DNA from: JBFMHP01 sp040752855
GTDB taxonomy: Bacteria > Pseudomonadota > Gammaproteobacteria > RBG-16-57-12
Length of the DNA: 64,000 nucleotides
Reading direction: 5' to 3'
Assembly: GCA_040752855.1 (NCBI GenBank)
Contig: JBFMHP010000019.1
Coordinates: 124,001 to 188,000, forward strand
Shown: in pieces, positions 23,620 to 32,797 of the stretch
How the letters are laid out: every line of letters begins with the position of its first letter
How positions within the stretch are numbered: position 1 is the first letter of the stretch
Notes under the pieces: model-generated
Seen by the model: the letters and a program-made list of their open reading frames with translations, nothing else
Databases searched by the model: none
Told to the model about the DNA's origin: nothing
Made by a program: the position numbers and the translations under genes

Positions 23620-26600
23620 ACCTCTCCACCAACAAACAAACGATCGAGCCGATGAATCAGCTCGGCGGAAGGACGGGCATGATACACACCGGGGCGCGTC
23701 TGGTCGCCGGGAGCCATGCCGCGCACGAACAGATAAAACACGCCGCCGAAATGGTTGTGATAATCGTAATCGGGCACGCGGGTGCGCAAATAGCGATGCA
23801 ATGCCACGGCGTAGATCAGATATTGCAGGTCATAGCGGTGTTCGCGCATCGCGGCCGCCAGCCGCTCAGCGCGATAATCCGCGCTGCTGGTACCGAGATG
23901 ATTCGACTTGTAATCCAAGAGATAAAACCGGCCTTGGTGCTCGAAGACCAGATCGATGAAACCGGTCATCATGCCGCGCAGCGGAGCAAATGACAGGCCG
24001 TGCTCATCAACGGTATAGCCGGCGAAATCCGCCAGCACCCCGTGCAACCGCTCCGATGTCAGCGGCGCCAGCGGATAATGGAATTCGAGCTCGACCAACT
24101 TTGCGTCATTGCCGATGGTATTGAGGCGCAGTTCTTCGGCGGCGTCGAGGTTGGCGGCGAGCACGGTATCCACGAGCTGCTCCAGCGTCTGCTGCCACTG
24201 CAAATCGAAACCGAACCGGCGCAGTTGCGCTTCAACCGCGCGGGCCAGCGCCGCGCGGTCTTTGCGTGTGAAATCGATGGTTTCAAAGACGGCGTGAATC
24301 AACTGACCGGCCCTGGCACCGCGCGGGAAGGTAAAGATGTTTTTCTCTCCGCCAGGCGACTCGGCAGGCGCGCCTGGCGCCAGGTCCGCATCGTAATCCT
24401 GCGCGCGCATGGCCGCGGCGCGTTGCCGGGTCAAGGCGGTAAAGCTCGCCATTTGCCAGCGCCGATCGATGGTTGCGGAAAATTTCAACGCCCGCGCCCG
24501 CAGCGACGTTGTCATGCCGGAGCGGTACACGACCTCACGCGCCGGCGGCAGATCACGCACGGCGATGCTCTCCGGCTGCGCCCGCGCCAGGTTTTTCCAG
24601 GGCTCCGCCAGCGCCGCATCGGTGCACTCCTGGAGGTTTGCCTCTTCCCCGTGCAGCAGGTAGGCCAGCGCGGAATGCTCGGCGCCTGCAACCGGCCCCC
24701 AGGCCAGATAACACAGATGCTTGGCGCGGGTGAGTGCGACATATAGAAGGCGCAGTTCCTCGGCCAGGCGTTCGCGTTCGGCGAGCACATGGTGGCTGTC
24801 CTTGGCCGCCGACCCCAGATCGAGCGTGAGTTGCCCGCGCTCGGCCTCGTGAAACAGAAGATAATCCTTCGGGCTCACCGGCACGCTATCGAAGACAAAC
24901 GGCAGAAACACGATCGGATATTCCAGTCCCTTGCTCTTGTGGATGGTCACGATCTGCACCAGCGACTCATCGCTCTCGAGCCGCAGCTGCCGTTCCTCGT
25001 CCTCGGCGGTTTCTTCGATCTGCTCGACATACCAATGCGCGAGCGCCTCCATGCTGTGCAGTTGCTTGCTCGCGTTCTGGAGCAGCTCGGCCAGCTGCAA
25101 TAGATTGCTCAATGCGCGCTCGCCGCCCTCCCGCTGCAACATTTTCCCGGGAAGCCCCTGCTCGTGCAGCAGGCGTTGAAACATTTTCATGAACCCACCG
25201 TCGCGCCACAGTTCATGGTACTCTCGGAACTGCTCGAGCTTTTCTTCCCACGCCACTTCATGCTGTTGCCAATGGAACACCTGCGCGGCATCACTGCAGA
25301 GGAGGTCATCGCACAGCGCCGCGCGCAATACGCGCTCATCGGCGGGATCCAGCAGCGCCGACAACAATAGTCCCAAGGCGCGCGCTTCATTGGTGTGGAA
25401 GACGCTCTCGCGGCTGATGAAGGCGCTGGCCACGCCATGGGTGCGCAGTGATCGTTGCAGCGTTTCCGCATCGCGGCGGCTGCGCACCAGAACCGCGATG
25501 TCCTGCGCTGCCAGCGGACGCTCGCCGAGGCGGGCGCGCTGCGCCTGTCCCAAGGTGAGTAGACCGGCGATCTCCTGCGCGCAGCGCTGCGCCAAGAGTT
25601 CCTTCGCCTGCGATTTTGAAATTTTTTCCTCTCCTTGCCGACTTAACATCCAGACCTGAAGCGGCACGGCCGGCTGCGCATCGATCAGCAGCGGCTGCCG
25701 GTCCGCGTCCGCGGCGGCGTGCACCGGATGAAAGGCGATATCCGCTTCATACACAAACGGCGCCTTGGCGGAGGAGAATAGTCCGTTGACCGCCTGCACC
25801 AGCCGCGCAACCGATCGCCGGTTGGTCTGCAGGGTATAGCGCTCGTGCTCGCCAAAATCATGCTTGGCGTCGATGTAGGTGAAGATATCGGCGCCGCGAA
25901 AACTGTAGATCGCCTGTTTCGGATCGCCGATCAGATAGAAGCCGCATGCCTCCTGCCCGTGATAGATGCGGCGGAAGATCTCGTATTGCACCGGGTCGGT
26001 ATCCTGGAATTCATCGATCATCGCCGCCCGGTAACGGCCGCGGATGCGGGCGGCGAGCGCCGCGCCGCTGTCGCTTGCCAGGGCATCGCGTAGTTTAAGC
26101 AGCAGATCGTCGGTGGCGATGACATTGGCCTCGGCTTTGCGCCGCACCAGTTGCTCGCGCGCGAACTGGATGAAATGCCCCAGGATGGCGCCTTCCCATT
26201 GAATCTCCATGATCGCGGCAGTGGCTTGGAATTGCTCACACAGCGCAAAAAATGGGTGCTGCGGCGGTTCGAAGCCGCCCTTCATCGCCTGCGCATGTTT
26301 TCCGGCGGTGAACATGACAAAGTCTTTCGGCAGATCATAACCGGCCGGGCGCGTGAGATAGTCTTCGAGCGCTAGGATCGCCTTCTCCACCGTCGCCTTG
26401 CGGAACTTGTTGCCGTGAAATCCGGGATAGGTCCGCAGGATCTCCATGATCTGCGCCTGATCGCGCCGCCACATCGCCTGTACTTGTGCACGCAAGGCAG
26501 CGTGTTCAAGACGCAGTTGCGCCGACTGCCCCGCGCCGACCTCCGGCACGACGCGCAATTCGTGCCGATTGAGATAACGGCGCACCGCGCCCAGCAAGTC

Positions 26601-27137
26601 GTGGGGAGACAACCATTTTTTCTGCACCCAGTGCGCCTCGGCGGCGGAAAGCCCGTAGAACTGCGCGCGCCAGAAATCCTCCGCGATGGCGCGCAGATAT
26701 TCGGACTCATCACTGATGAAGTCCGCCTCGAACAGCGCGCCGCTTTCGAAGGCGTGTTCGCTCAGCATGCGCTGGCAAAAGCCATGGATGGTGAAGATCG
26801 CCGCCTCGTCCATGCACACCAGCGCATCCTTGAGGCGTTGGATCGCTTGGCCGGTATCGGTGAGATTGGCCAGAATGCGTGCCAACACCTCGTCTGCCGC
26901 ATTATCACGTTGCAGCACGCTCAACGCATCGCGCAGACGCTTGCGCACGCGATCGCGCAGCTCCTCGGTGGCGGCATTGGTGAAGGTCACCACGAGGATA
27001 TTTTGCACACCCAAGCCCTGCTCCAGCAGCAGACGCAAATACAGCGAGGCGATGGTGTAGGTCTTGCCGGTGCCCGCGCTGGCCTCGATCAGGCGCGCGC
27101 CCATGAGGGGGAAGCTTGGAATATCCAGGACCTGCAT
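23616..27137 (-). CDS. recB: Exodeoxyribonuclease V subunit beta RecB
   Basis: 1173 residues (E. coli 1180). 3'-5' SF1A helicase and nuclease of the RecBCD recombination and DNA-defence machine. Walker A is EASAGTGKTYTIA near the N-terminus. Other SF1 motifs visible include DEFQDTDPVQY, LIGDPKQAIYSFRGAD, and VTIHKSKGLEYPIVFLP. The C-terminal nuclease domain keeps its acidic residues in TGFIDLVFEH and LLDYKSNHLG (about residues 1055-1080). It overlaps recC by one base and recD by four. The ptrA protease gene that separates recC and recB in enterics is absent. Confidence 0.97.
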   Translation of the reverse strand: MQVLDIPSFPLMGARLIEASAGTGKTYTIASLYLRLLLEQGLGVQNILVVTFTNAATEELRDRVRKRLRDALSVLQRDNAADEVLARILANLTDTGQAIQRLKDALVCMDEAAIFTIHGFCQRMLSEHAFESGALFEADFISDESEYLRAIAEDFWRAQFYGLSAAEAHWVQKKWLSPHDLLGAVRRYLNRHELRVVPEVGAGQSAQLRLEHAALRAQVQAMWRRDQAQIMEILRTYPGFHGNKFRKATVEKAILALEDYLTRPAGYDLPKDFVMFTAGKHAQAMKGGFEPPQHPFFALCEQFQATAAIMEIQWEGAILGHFIQFAREQLVRRKAEANVIATDDLLLKLRDALASDSGAALAARIRGRYRAAMIDEFQDTDPVQYEIFRRIYHGQEACGFYLIGDPKQAIYSFRGADIFTYIDAKHDFGEHERYTLQTNRRSVARLVQAVNGLFSSAKAPFVYEADIAFHPVHAAADADRQPLLIDAQPAVPLQVWMLSRQGEEKISKSQAKELLAQRCAQEIAGLLTLGQAQRARLGERPLAAQDIAVLVRSRRDAETLQRSLRTHGVASAFISRESVFHTNEARALGLLLSALLDPADERVLRAALCDDLLCSDAAQVFHWQQHEVAWEEKLEQFREYHELWRDGGFMKMFQRLLHEQGLPGKMLQREGGERALSNLLQLAELLQNASKQLHSMEALAHWYVEQIEETAEDEERQLRLESDESLVQIVTIHKSKGLEYPIVFLPFVFDSVPVSPKDYLLFHEAERGQLTLDLGSAAKDSHHVLAERERLAEELRLLYVALTRAKHLCYLAWGPVAGAEHSALAYLLHGEEANLQECTDAALAEPWKNLARAQPESIAVRDLPPAREVVYRSGMTTSLRARALKFSATIDRRWQMASFTALTRQRAAAMRAQDYDADLAPGAPAESPGGEKNIFTFPRGARAGQLIHAVFETIDFTRKDRAALARAVEAQLRRFGFDLQWQQTLEQLVDTVLAANLDAAEELRLNTIGNDAKLVELEFHYPLAPLTSERLHGVLADFAGYTVDEHGLSFAPLRGMMTGFIDLVFEHQGRFYLLDYKSNHLGTSSADYRAERLAAAMREHRYDLQYLIYAVALHRYLRTRVPDYDYHNHFGGVFYLFVRGMAPGDQTRPGVYHARPSAELIHRLDRLFVGGEV

Positions 27138-30100
27138 CAGCGTGCCTCCTCTGCCGTCAGCATCGGTTGGTAAACAGCCACGGCGAGTTCCGCGAATGTT
27201 TCCTCCAACGGATGGCGACCGCGCATCGCCATCGCCAGATAAGGATCAGCCCCCTCCCCCGGCGCAAAGTCGTTGCCTTCCCAAGCGCGGATGGCCTGCT
27301 CCAGGCCCTTGGCGCGATCGCCGGCCAGTTGCTGGCGCGCGTAGGCCAGGCTGGTTTCAGGATAAAACGGCAGCGCGCTCGACAGTCCGCGCCAATAGAT
27401 CTCCAGCAAACGGTGCAAGAGCTGCGCGGCCCGCTCGACCGGCGCCAGCACAAACTCCTCGTCTTCGCCAAAATGCCGACTGCGCGCGCCAGGCCTTATT
27501 GCATTGAGCGCCAGATGCGCGAGCCACAGGCGCAGTCGATCCTTGGCCTTGATCTTGGTGAAGCGGTACTGCACCTGGCCGTGCACCGTGATGTTTTTGA
27601 GCCAGCCATGCAGCCTGAATTCACCGAGTGCAAGATCGAGTTCACCGGTCTCCAAACCTGCGGCCAGCTGCGCGTTGATCTTCTGCGCCAGCGGCCGCGC
27701 TGCGGCGACATGAGACTGATATTCCGCCTCGGCAAACGCACCGAGCGGGAGTTCGCCCTTGCCGCGCAGGATCTCGAAATATTCATCGAGATCCGCGCCG
27801 CTGATCGCTTGCTGCAGTATCGACTGCTTGAGCTGGTATTGATCGAGCTTATCCAAGGCGAAGGGCTCGACATCCTCACCGGCCTCTTGTGCCTGGCGCA
27901 ACACGATGCCCAGACGTTGCCGGAGAAAGTATTTGGCGGGATTCTGAAAAAAAGCGATGAGGTCATCGAGCGCCACGTTGCGATACTCGGCTTCCGGTTC
28001 CGGCAGCGGCGCCTCGATAAAGCGCGGCGTGACGGCGGGGCCGAGCAGCGATTGACTGCCGCCCGCCCACTCTTCGGCATAGCTGAACAAGCCTGGCTGA
28101 TCGGTGAAGTAGCGGGGACTGAACGGTTGCAGCGGGTGTTCGGTGATGAGCTGCGCGCGCAGATTCCCATCAGAGAGTGCATAGCCCTGTTCGATGTAAT
28201 CGAGCAACTCGCTGACCAGCACCGAGGGCAGCATCAGGGCGTTGTCGCGTATCGAGCGGCCGACATAGCTGATATACAACGTCTCGCGCGCCGAGAGTAG
28301 CGCCTCTAGGAACAGATAGCGGTCATCATCACGCCGCGAGCGATCACCGGGACGCGGCGCATCGGCCATCAGATCAAAGCCGAGCGGCGGGCGGGTGCGC
28401 GGATAACTCTTGTCGTGCATGCCGATCATGCACACCACCCTGAACGGAATGCTGCGCATCGGCATCATGGCGCAGAAGGTCACCTGGCCACTCAGGAACC
28501 GGTGCGGGCCGGCCGGCATGATCAGGTGCCCCTTGAGATAGTCCCGCACCACCTCCAGCGCGATCGGTTGATCGTAGCCTGCTTGCACGGCGTGTTCGAA
28601 CAGGCGGTGGGCGGCGTCGCGCGCCAATTGCAGCGCGGTGATTTCATCCTCGTCGGTCGCCTCGAAGCGCGCGAGCATGGCGTTGATGATCTCCTGCCAG
28701 CGCTCAGCCGTGTGCGGCCGGTGCAGCTGCGCACGCAGGACGCCAAGATCGTCGAGAAAGGCGTGCAGCTTGCCCACCCACTGAAACTCCAGGCCCTCGA
28801 TATGTATATACGGCACCTGCTCCCCGAAGCGGATCTCCTCCGGCGGCATGGCGAAACCCAACATCATGCGCCGCAGGCCGAAGGCCCAAGTAAACGCCTC
28901 GCCGCATGGTTGGCCGAGCTCGGCGCGCGCCTGCGCATCCAGCCCCCAGCGGATGCCGCTTTCCTGCACCCATTGCTTGATGCGTTCCAGCGCGGTTTCA
29001 TCCAACCCATAGTGCCGATAGACCGCCGGCACCTCCAGGATGCCCAGCACCTCCGAGGCGGTCATCCGCGCGCTGGGCAGTCGGAATAGCTGGAGAAAGG
29101 TTTGCAGGATCGGATGCTCGGCCTGCGCGGAGCGGTCGGCGATCGACCAGGGGATTTTGCGCCCCTCGGCGGCGGTGCCGAATACGGCCTCGATATAGGG
29201 GGCGTAGGTGTCGATCTCCGGCGTGAGCACCACGATCTCGCGCGGCTGCAATCCCGGCCGGCGCTGGAACAGATCGAGCAGCTGATCGTGCAGCACCTGC
29301 ACCTCGCGCATCGGCGAATGGCAGCTGTGGATCTGCACCGAGCGGTCCGCGGGCGCAAGCGCCAAGACCGGGGCATCCATGCCGCGCTCCTGCAATTGCA
29401 GGATGTCGCCTTGCAGACACTGGAGCAGCGTCTCCTCGCCGGGGACGGAAAAGCAATCGATGTCTTCCGCTTGAAATTCACCCTGATGCAGCAAGCGTTG
29501 AAAATCCCGCCCCTGCTTGCCCATCGAGGCGAGCAGGCTGTTGCCGGTGTGGTAATAGGCCGAGATATCCTCTTTGCCCAGTCGCTGCCAGCGCTGCCGC
29601 AGCCGTGCCAGCGTTTTCTCATCCTCGATCTCGTCCCAGTATCCCAGCGACGGGTTGAGCGTGAAGACATGCACGTCGATCTGCCGGGCGATGCCGGCGA
29701 GCACATCCAGATAGGCCGGCGGCAAGGTCGAGACGCCGAAGACCATCACCCGCTCGGGAAGACGCTTGGCGTTGAGTCGGTCTTGAGCGGCCAAAGCGCA
29801 AAACTCGTGGTATAAACGCGCCCGGTGCCGCGGAGCCTGCCCACGCGTGAGCGCGCGCCACAGAATCGGCTGCCAGAGATGGCCGGCGCAGCCGGTGTTT
29901 TTGTCCGCCTCCCAGTCCAGGACCCAATCGGGGCGGTAGATCAGGTATTGTTCATAGGTGTCTGCGATGCGGCGCGCGAGTTGATAGAGCTTGAGCGCCG
30001 CGGCGCCAGTGGTCAGATAGTGCTTGAGCGCCTGAAACGGCGCGCTCTCCAAATGCGCGGGCAAGGCCGCCATGATGCGCCACGTCAGGATCTCGCGGTC

Positions 30101-30358
30101 ATAGCCGGACCGCTCCGGCACCTCGTCCAGATGCCGGTGGTAGAGCTGCCAGATAAAGGCGGCGGGAAACGGGAAATCGAGATTCGCAGCCACACCCCGG
30201 GACTGGGCGATCTGCAAGGCCAGCCAGCGCGCCATGCCCTGATGCTGGGTGACCACCACCTCCTTGGCCAAGGCCGACGACAACGGCGCCGAACTCATCA
30301 CCGCCATGAGCGCCTGGGCAAGGTCTTCCAGTCTGTTGCCGTGATAAACCCGTAACAT
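27137..30358 (-). CDS. recC: Exodeoxyribonuclease V subunit gamma RecC
   Basis: 1073 residues (E. coli 1122). RecC holds the complex together, splits the duplex and recognises Chi. It has an SF1-like fold without intact ATPase motifs, as expected. Recognisable stretches include the N-terminal VVTQHQGMARWLALQIA, VFGVSTLPPAYLDVLA, VCMIGMHDKSYPRT, and YLFLEALLSARETLYISYVG. The stop overlaps the recB start (TGATG). It is the first gene of the operon; the promoter should lie in 30359-30430, downstream of the small-RNA terminator. Confidence 0.95.
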   Translation of the reverse strand: MLRVYHGNRLEDLAQALMAVMSSAPLSSALAKEVVVTQHQGMARWLALQIAQSRGVAANLDFPFPAAFIWQLYHRHLDEVPERSGYDREILTWRIMAALPAHLESAPFQALKHYLTTGAAALKLYQLARRIADTYEQYLIYRPDWVLDWEADKNTGCAGHLWQPILWRALTRGQAPRHRARLYHEFCALAAQDRLNAKRLPERVMVFGVSTLPPAYLDVLAGIARQIDVHVFTLNPSLGYWDEIEDEKTLARLRQRWQRLGKEDISAYYHTGNSLLASMGKQGRDFQRLLHQGEFQAEDIDCFSVPGEETLLQCLQGDILQLQERGMDAPVLALAPADRSVQIHSCHSPMREVQVLHDQLLDLFQRRPGLQPREIVVLTPEIDTYAPYIEAVFGTAAEGRKIPWSIADRSAQAEHPILQTFLQLFRLPSARMTASEVLGILEVPAVYRHYGLDETALERIKQWVQESGIRWGLDAQARAELGQPCGEAFTWAFGLRRMMLGFAMPPEEIRFGEQVPYIHIEGLEFQWVGKLHAFLDDLGVLRAQLHRPHTAERWQEIINAMLARFEATDEDEITALQLARDAAHRLFEHAVQAGYDQPIALEVVRDYLKGHLIMPAGPHRFLSGQVTFCAMMPMRSIPFRVVCMIGMHDKSYPRTRPPLGFDLMADAPRPGDRSRRDDDRYLFLEALLSARETLYISYVGRSIRDNALMLPSVLVSELLDYIEQGYALSDGNLRAQLITEHPLQPFSPRYFTDQPGLFSYAEEWAGGSQSLLGPAVTPRFIEAPLPEPEAEYRNVALDDLIAFFQNPAKYFLRQRLGIVLRQAQEAGEDVEPFALDKLDQYQLKQSILQQAISGADLDEYFEILRGKGELPLGAFAEAEYQSHVAAARPLAQKINAQLAAGLETGELDLALGEFRLHGWLKNITVHGQVQYRFTKIKAKDRLRLWLAHLALNAIRPGARSRHFGEDEEFVLAPVERAAQLLHRLLEIYWRGLSSALPFYPETSLAYARQQLAGDRAKGLEQAIRAWEGNDFAPGEGADPYLAMAMRGRHPLEETFAELAVAVYQPMLTAEEAR

Positions 30359-30424
30359 CCGATCTCATGTGCTGGAGGAATGAAACGGGCATTTTAGCAC
30401 GGCCGAAGACGAGGCAACCGCGCA

Positions 30425-30452
30425 AATAGAAAAGGCGGCCGAAGCCGCCTTT
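30425..30452 (-). terminator. UUCG-capped intrinsic terminator of the CsrB-like RNA
   Basis: Minus-strand stem AAAGGCGGC / GCCGCCTTT closed by the stable tetraloop C(TTCG)G, then TCTATTT. No coding sequence on the minus strand ends near it; the porin has its own terminator 350 bases upstream. Confidence 0.75.
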
Positions 30453-30596
30453 GACATCCTTGGAGCATCATGCCCGCCGAAGTCCCTTGAGTCTCATCCG
30501 TGAGTCGATCCCTGAGCAAGTATCCCTTTCGAACTCCCTTTCCAACTCCATCGGCATAGCTTAGAAGCGGCTTGAGTCCGCCGCAACCTCGGCCAG
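30425..30596 (-). ncRNA. Candidate CsrB/RsmZ-type CsrA-sequestering RNA
   Basis: About 170 nt on the minus strand, non-coding. Between 30579 and 30457 there are nine GGA triplets, many in AGGGA, CGGA or AAGGA contexts. Two sit in hairpin loops: stem GCGGC/GCCGC at 30567-30584 with loop GGACTCAA, and CTCA-CGGA-TGAG at 30493-30504. The 3' end is a GC-rich stem with a UUCG tetraloop and a U-rich tail (30431-30452). A -10-like TTTAAT (30607-30602) with a weak TTGCAG -35 (spacer 19) lies just upstream, and a GacA-box-like palindrome lies further upstream. This layout is that of CsrB, RsmX/Y/Z RNAs, which bind CsrA/RsmA dimers. The 5' end is approximate. Confidence 0.6.
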
Positions 30597-30735
30597 CCGG
30601 GATTAAAATGAGTCCAAAGTGAACTCCTGCAAAAATATCCGTTTTCAGATCATGCTGTTGCCCGATCCCCCACTATTTCCTGAACGTAGCAGCGCCATTA
30701 TGTTGATGTTAAATTCCGGGAAGACCTACTTAACT

Positions 30736-30753
30736 TTAAGGATTTTCCTACAA
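30736..30753 (-). promoter_or_regulatory. GacA/UvrY-box-like palindrome upstream of the CsrB-like RNA
   Basis: Minus strand TGTAGG-AAAATC-CTTAAA, matching the GacA activator site TGTAAG-N6-CTTACA at 10 of 12 conserved positions with identical spacing. It lies about 140 bases upstream of the predicted RNA start, between the porin terminator and the RNA promoter. Confidence 0.4.
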
Positions 30754-30797
30754 GGCTCCCATGGAGAGCCGGGAATTCAATGGCAGATTTTGCGGAT

Positions 30798-30836
30798 AAA
30801 AAAATGCCTCTGCCCCGGCGCTGCGGAACAGAGGCA
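30798..30836 (-). terminator. Intrinsic terminator of the porin gene
   Basis: Minus-strand stem TGCCTCTG / CAGAGGCA with a 16-base GC-rich interior, followed by seven T residues, starting 22 bases after the porin stop. Confidence 0.85.
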
Positions 30837-30857
30837 CTCCCAGGAAACGGGCGTCGG

Positions 30858-31874
30858 CTATTTCGTCGAGAAGCTGATGTTCATGCCAACAGAAAGGGCG
30901 CTGATGTCTTCTCCAGTCACCGCCTCGTTCTTCTTCAGACCCACTGTGCTGTCCGAATCATTGGAGACCATGGCGACCTGTGCGAACACCGAGACGGTCG
31001 GTGTGTAGGAATGACTGACGCCGAGGGCGAAATATTCCATCCCGTCGTTGACGCCGTTGCCGGAATCGCCGCGGAAGGCCAAGGCCGCGCTCAGGGTGTA
31101 GTCGTCCCGGAGCTTGTGATTCAGGCTGGCATAGACCGTGTTGTCTTGGTCATCGACATCGTCGATCAGCACGCCGATGCGGGTCTTGTCGGAAACGGCG
31201 AATTGCGCGCCGAAGGCGAAGGCTTTTTCGTCCTCGATCTTTTCATAAGCGCCCATGACCATCAGCGGGCCTTCTTCGTAGGTAACGCTCAGGCTCAGCG
31301 CATCTTGGTCCGCATCCGCCGACGTCTGTGGCAATTCGTCGTTTTGCACCGAGGTGGCATACGCCAGCGCGTAATTGAGGCCGTTGCGGTTCGGAGAAAC
31401 ATAGGCGATGGCGTTGTTGGCACGCGTATTGTGCGAGATGATCTTGTCGCCGGAGCCGTTGAAATCGGCCTCGGTGTCGGTAAAGGGATCGAACAGGCCG
31501 GTGGCGTTCTTGTAGGGTGTGCTCAGGCGGCCAACCAAGGCGGTGCCCCAGTTGCCCTGTAATCCGACGAAGCTGTCGCGCCCGGAGCTCCAGCTGGTAT
31601 AGCCGTCATCTTCATCCACGTTGTATTGGATCTCAGCCTGGAAGAGTCCGGTCAGATTGTCCTTGAGTTTCTCATTGCCACGGAACCCGATGCGCGAGTC
31701 GTTGCTGCTGATCGCCACGGTGCTGTCTTCTTGACCTGGGCTAGAGTCACCGTTATCGGCGGCGGTCACCGCCATTCTCAGCTGACCATATACCTCGAGG
31801 TTGGCTGCGTGGGTCATCATCGGCGCAGCTGCCAGCGTGGCCGCCACAACGAGCAGGATCTTCTTTTGCTTCAT
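30858..31874 (-). CDS. Gram-negative general porin (OmpC/Porin_4 type)
   Basis: 338 residues from the ATG at 31874. That ATG has CCGGAG seven bases before it, and the signal peptide (KKILLVVAATLAAAPMMTHA) follows directly. The frame extends upstream to 31961 without a ribosome site. The mature part begins NLEVYGQLRMAV and carries alternating beta-strand segments such as SSNDSRIGFRGNEKL, SFVGLQGNWGTALVGRLSTP and RNGLNYALAYA, typical of 16-strand trimeric porins. The C-terminus ends ISFSTK rather than the usual terminal Phe, a small oddity for outer-membrane assembly. It is monocistronic with a strong terminator. Confidence 0.9.
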   Translation of the reverse strand: MKQKKILLVVAATLAAAPMMTHAANLEVYGQLRMAVTAADNGDSSPGQEDSTVAISSNDSRIGFRGNEKLKDNLTGLFQAEIQYNVDEDDGYTSWSSGRDSFVGLQGNWGTALVGRLSTPYKNATGLFDPFTDTEADFNGSGDKIISHNTRANNAIAYVSPNRNGLNYALAYATSVQNDELPQTSADADQDALSLSVTYEEGPLMVMGAYEKIEDEKAFAFGAQFAVSDKTRIGVLIDDVDDQDNTVYASLNHKLRDDYTLSAALAFRGDSGNGVNDGMEYFALGVSHSYTPTVSVFAQVAMVSNDSDSTVGLKKNEAVTGEDISALSVGMNISFSTK

Positions 31875-31989
31875 TCTCATCTCCGGTTTGCGTTGGGTTA
31901 CAGGAATCGTTATTGATTGTTGCGATGCAGTGCAATTGTTTTGGCTGCGCATATTTAGCACAGACTATATTCCCTTGGCGCGGTGCATT

Positions 31990-32778
31990 TCACACTTTTT
32001 GCCTCTTTGCTGCTTGCCATAATTCTTCCAGCTCTTGTAGGGACATCGCCGCCATTTGCTTGCCGCTGGAGTGTATGAGGGTTTCCATCACGCGGAAACG
32101 CGCCTCGAATTTGGCATTGGCGCGGCGCAAGGTCTGCTCTGGGTCCAGTCCGTGATGGCGCGCGAGATTGACGCAGGTGAACAGCAGATCCCCGAGTTCG
32201 TCTTGGATACGCTCGGCATCCCCGCCCTGCTGCGCGGCGCGAAACTCGACCAGCTCTTCTGCCAGCTTTTCCACCACCTGCTCCGGCCGCTCCCAGTCGA
32301 AGCCGACCTTGGCGGCCTTTTTCTGCATCTTCGCGGCATAGGTCAGCGCGGGCAAGGCGCGCGTGAGATGATCCATCAGACTCGCACTGGTTTCGTCCAC
32401 GCGTTTTTCGGCCCGTTTGATACGCTCCCAATTGTCCTTGATCGCATCGAGCTCGCGCGCGTGCACCTGGTCTTGATCAAACACATGCGGGTGACGGCGC
32501 AACATCTTTTCGCAGATGCCGTTGACCACGTCGGCGAAATCGAACAGCGCGCGCTCCTTGGCCATCTGGCTGTAGAACACCACCTGGAACAGCAGATCGC
32601 CCAGCTCGCTGCGCAATTCGGCAAAATCACCGGTTTCGATGGCGTGGGCCACCTCGTAGGCTTCTTCCAGGGTAAAGGGGACGATGGTGTGAAAATCCTG
32701 CTGCAAATCCCAGGGACAGCCGGATTCGGGGTCGCGCAGACGCGCCATGATGCGCAAGAGTTCATCGATATCGTGCAT
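31990..32778 (-). CDS. mazG: Nucleoside triphosphate pyrophosphohydrolase MazG
   Basis: 262 residues (E. coli 263). It hydrolyses NTPs and dNTPs to monophosphates and pyrophosphate and acts as a house-cleaning enzyme affecting ppGpp levels. Two tandem MazG domains are present. The first has LEEAYEVAHAIETGDFAELRSELGDLLFQ, containing the metal-binding EExxE and ExxD motifs. The second has KLAEELVEFRAAQQ and IQDELGDLLFTCVNLARH. It follows flgL by 19 bases on the same strand and may be read as the last gene of the flagellar transcript. Identification is secure. Confidence 0.95.
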   Translation of the reverse strand: MHDIDELLRIMARLRDPESGCPWDLQQDFHTIVPFTLEEAYEVAHAIETGDFAELRSELGDLLFQVVFYSQMAKERALFDFADVVNGICEKMLRRHPHVFDQDQVHARELDAIKDNWERIKRAEKRVDETSASLMDHLTRALPALTYAAKMQKKAAKVGFDWERPEQVVEKLAEELVEFRAAQQGGDAERIQDELGDLLFTCVNLARHHGLDPEQTLRRANAKFEARFRVMETLIHSSGKQMAAMSLQELEELWQAAKRQKV

Positions 32779-32797
32779 GGCGCACGATATTAAATGA

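Noticed and set aside
24000..30355. Many long open frames on the plus strand opposite recB and recC
   Set aside because: High GC content produces long antisense frames; none shows domain motifs, and all lie opposite conserved RecBC coding sequence.
30619..31008. Plus-strand open frame of 129 codons across the porin terminator and CsrB-like upstream region
   Set aside because: No ribosome site, crosses an opposing terminator and the porin 3' end, and the residue composition is random-looking.
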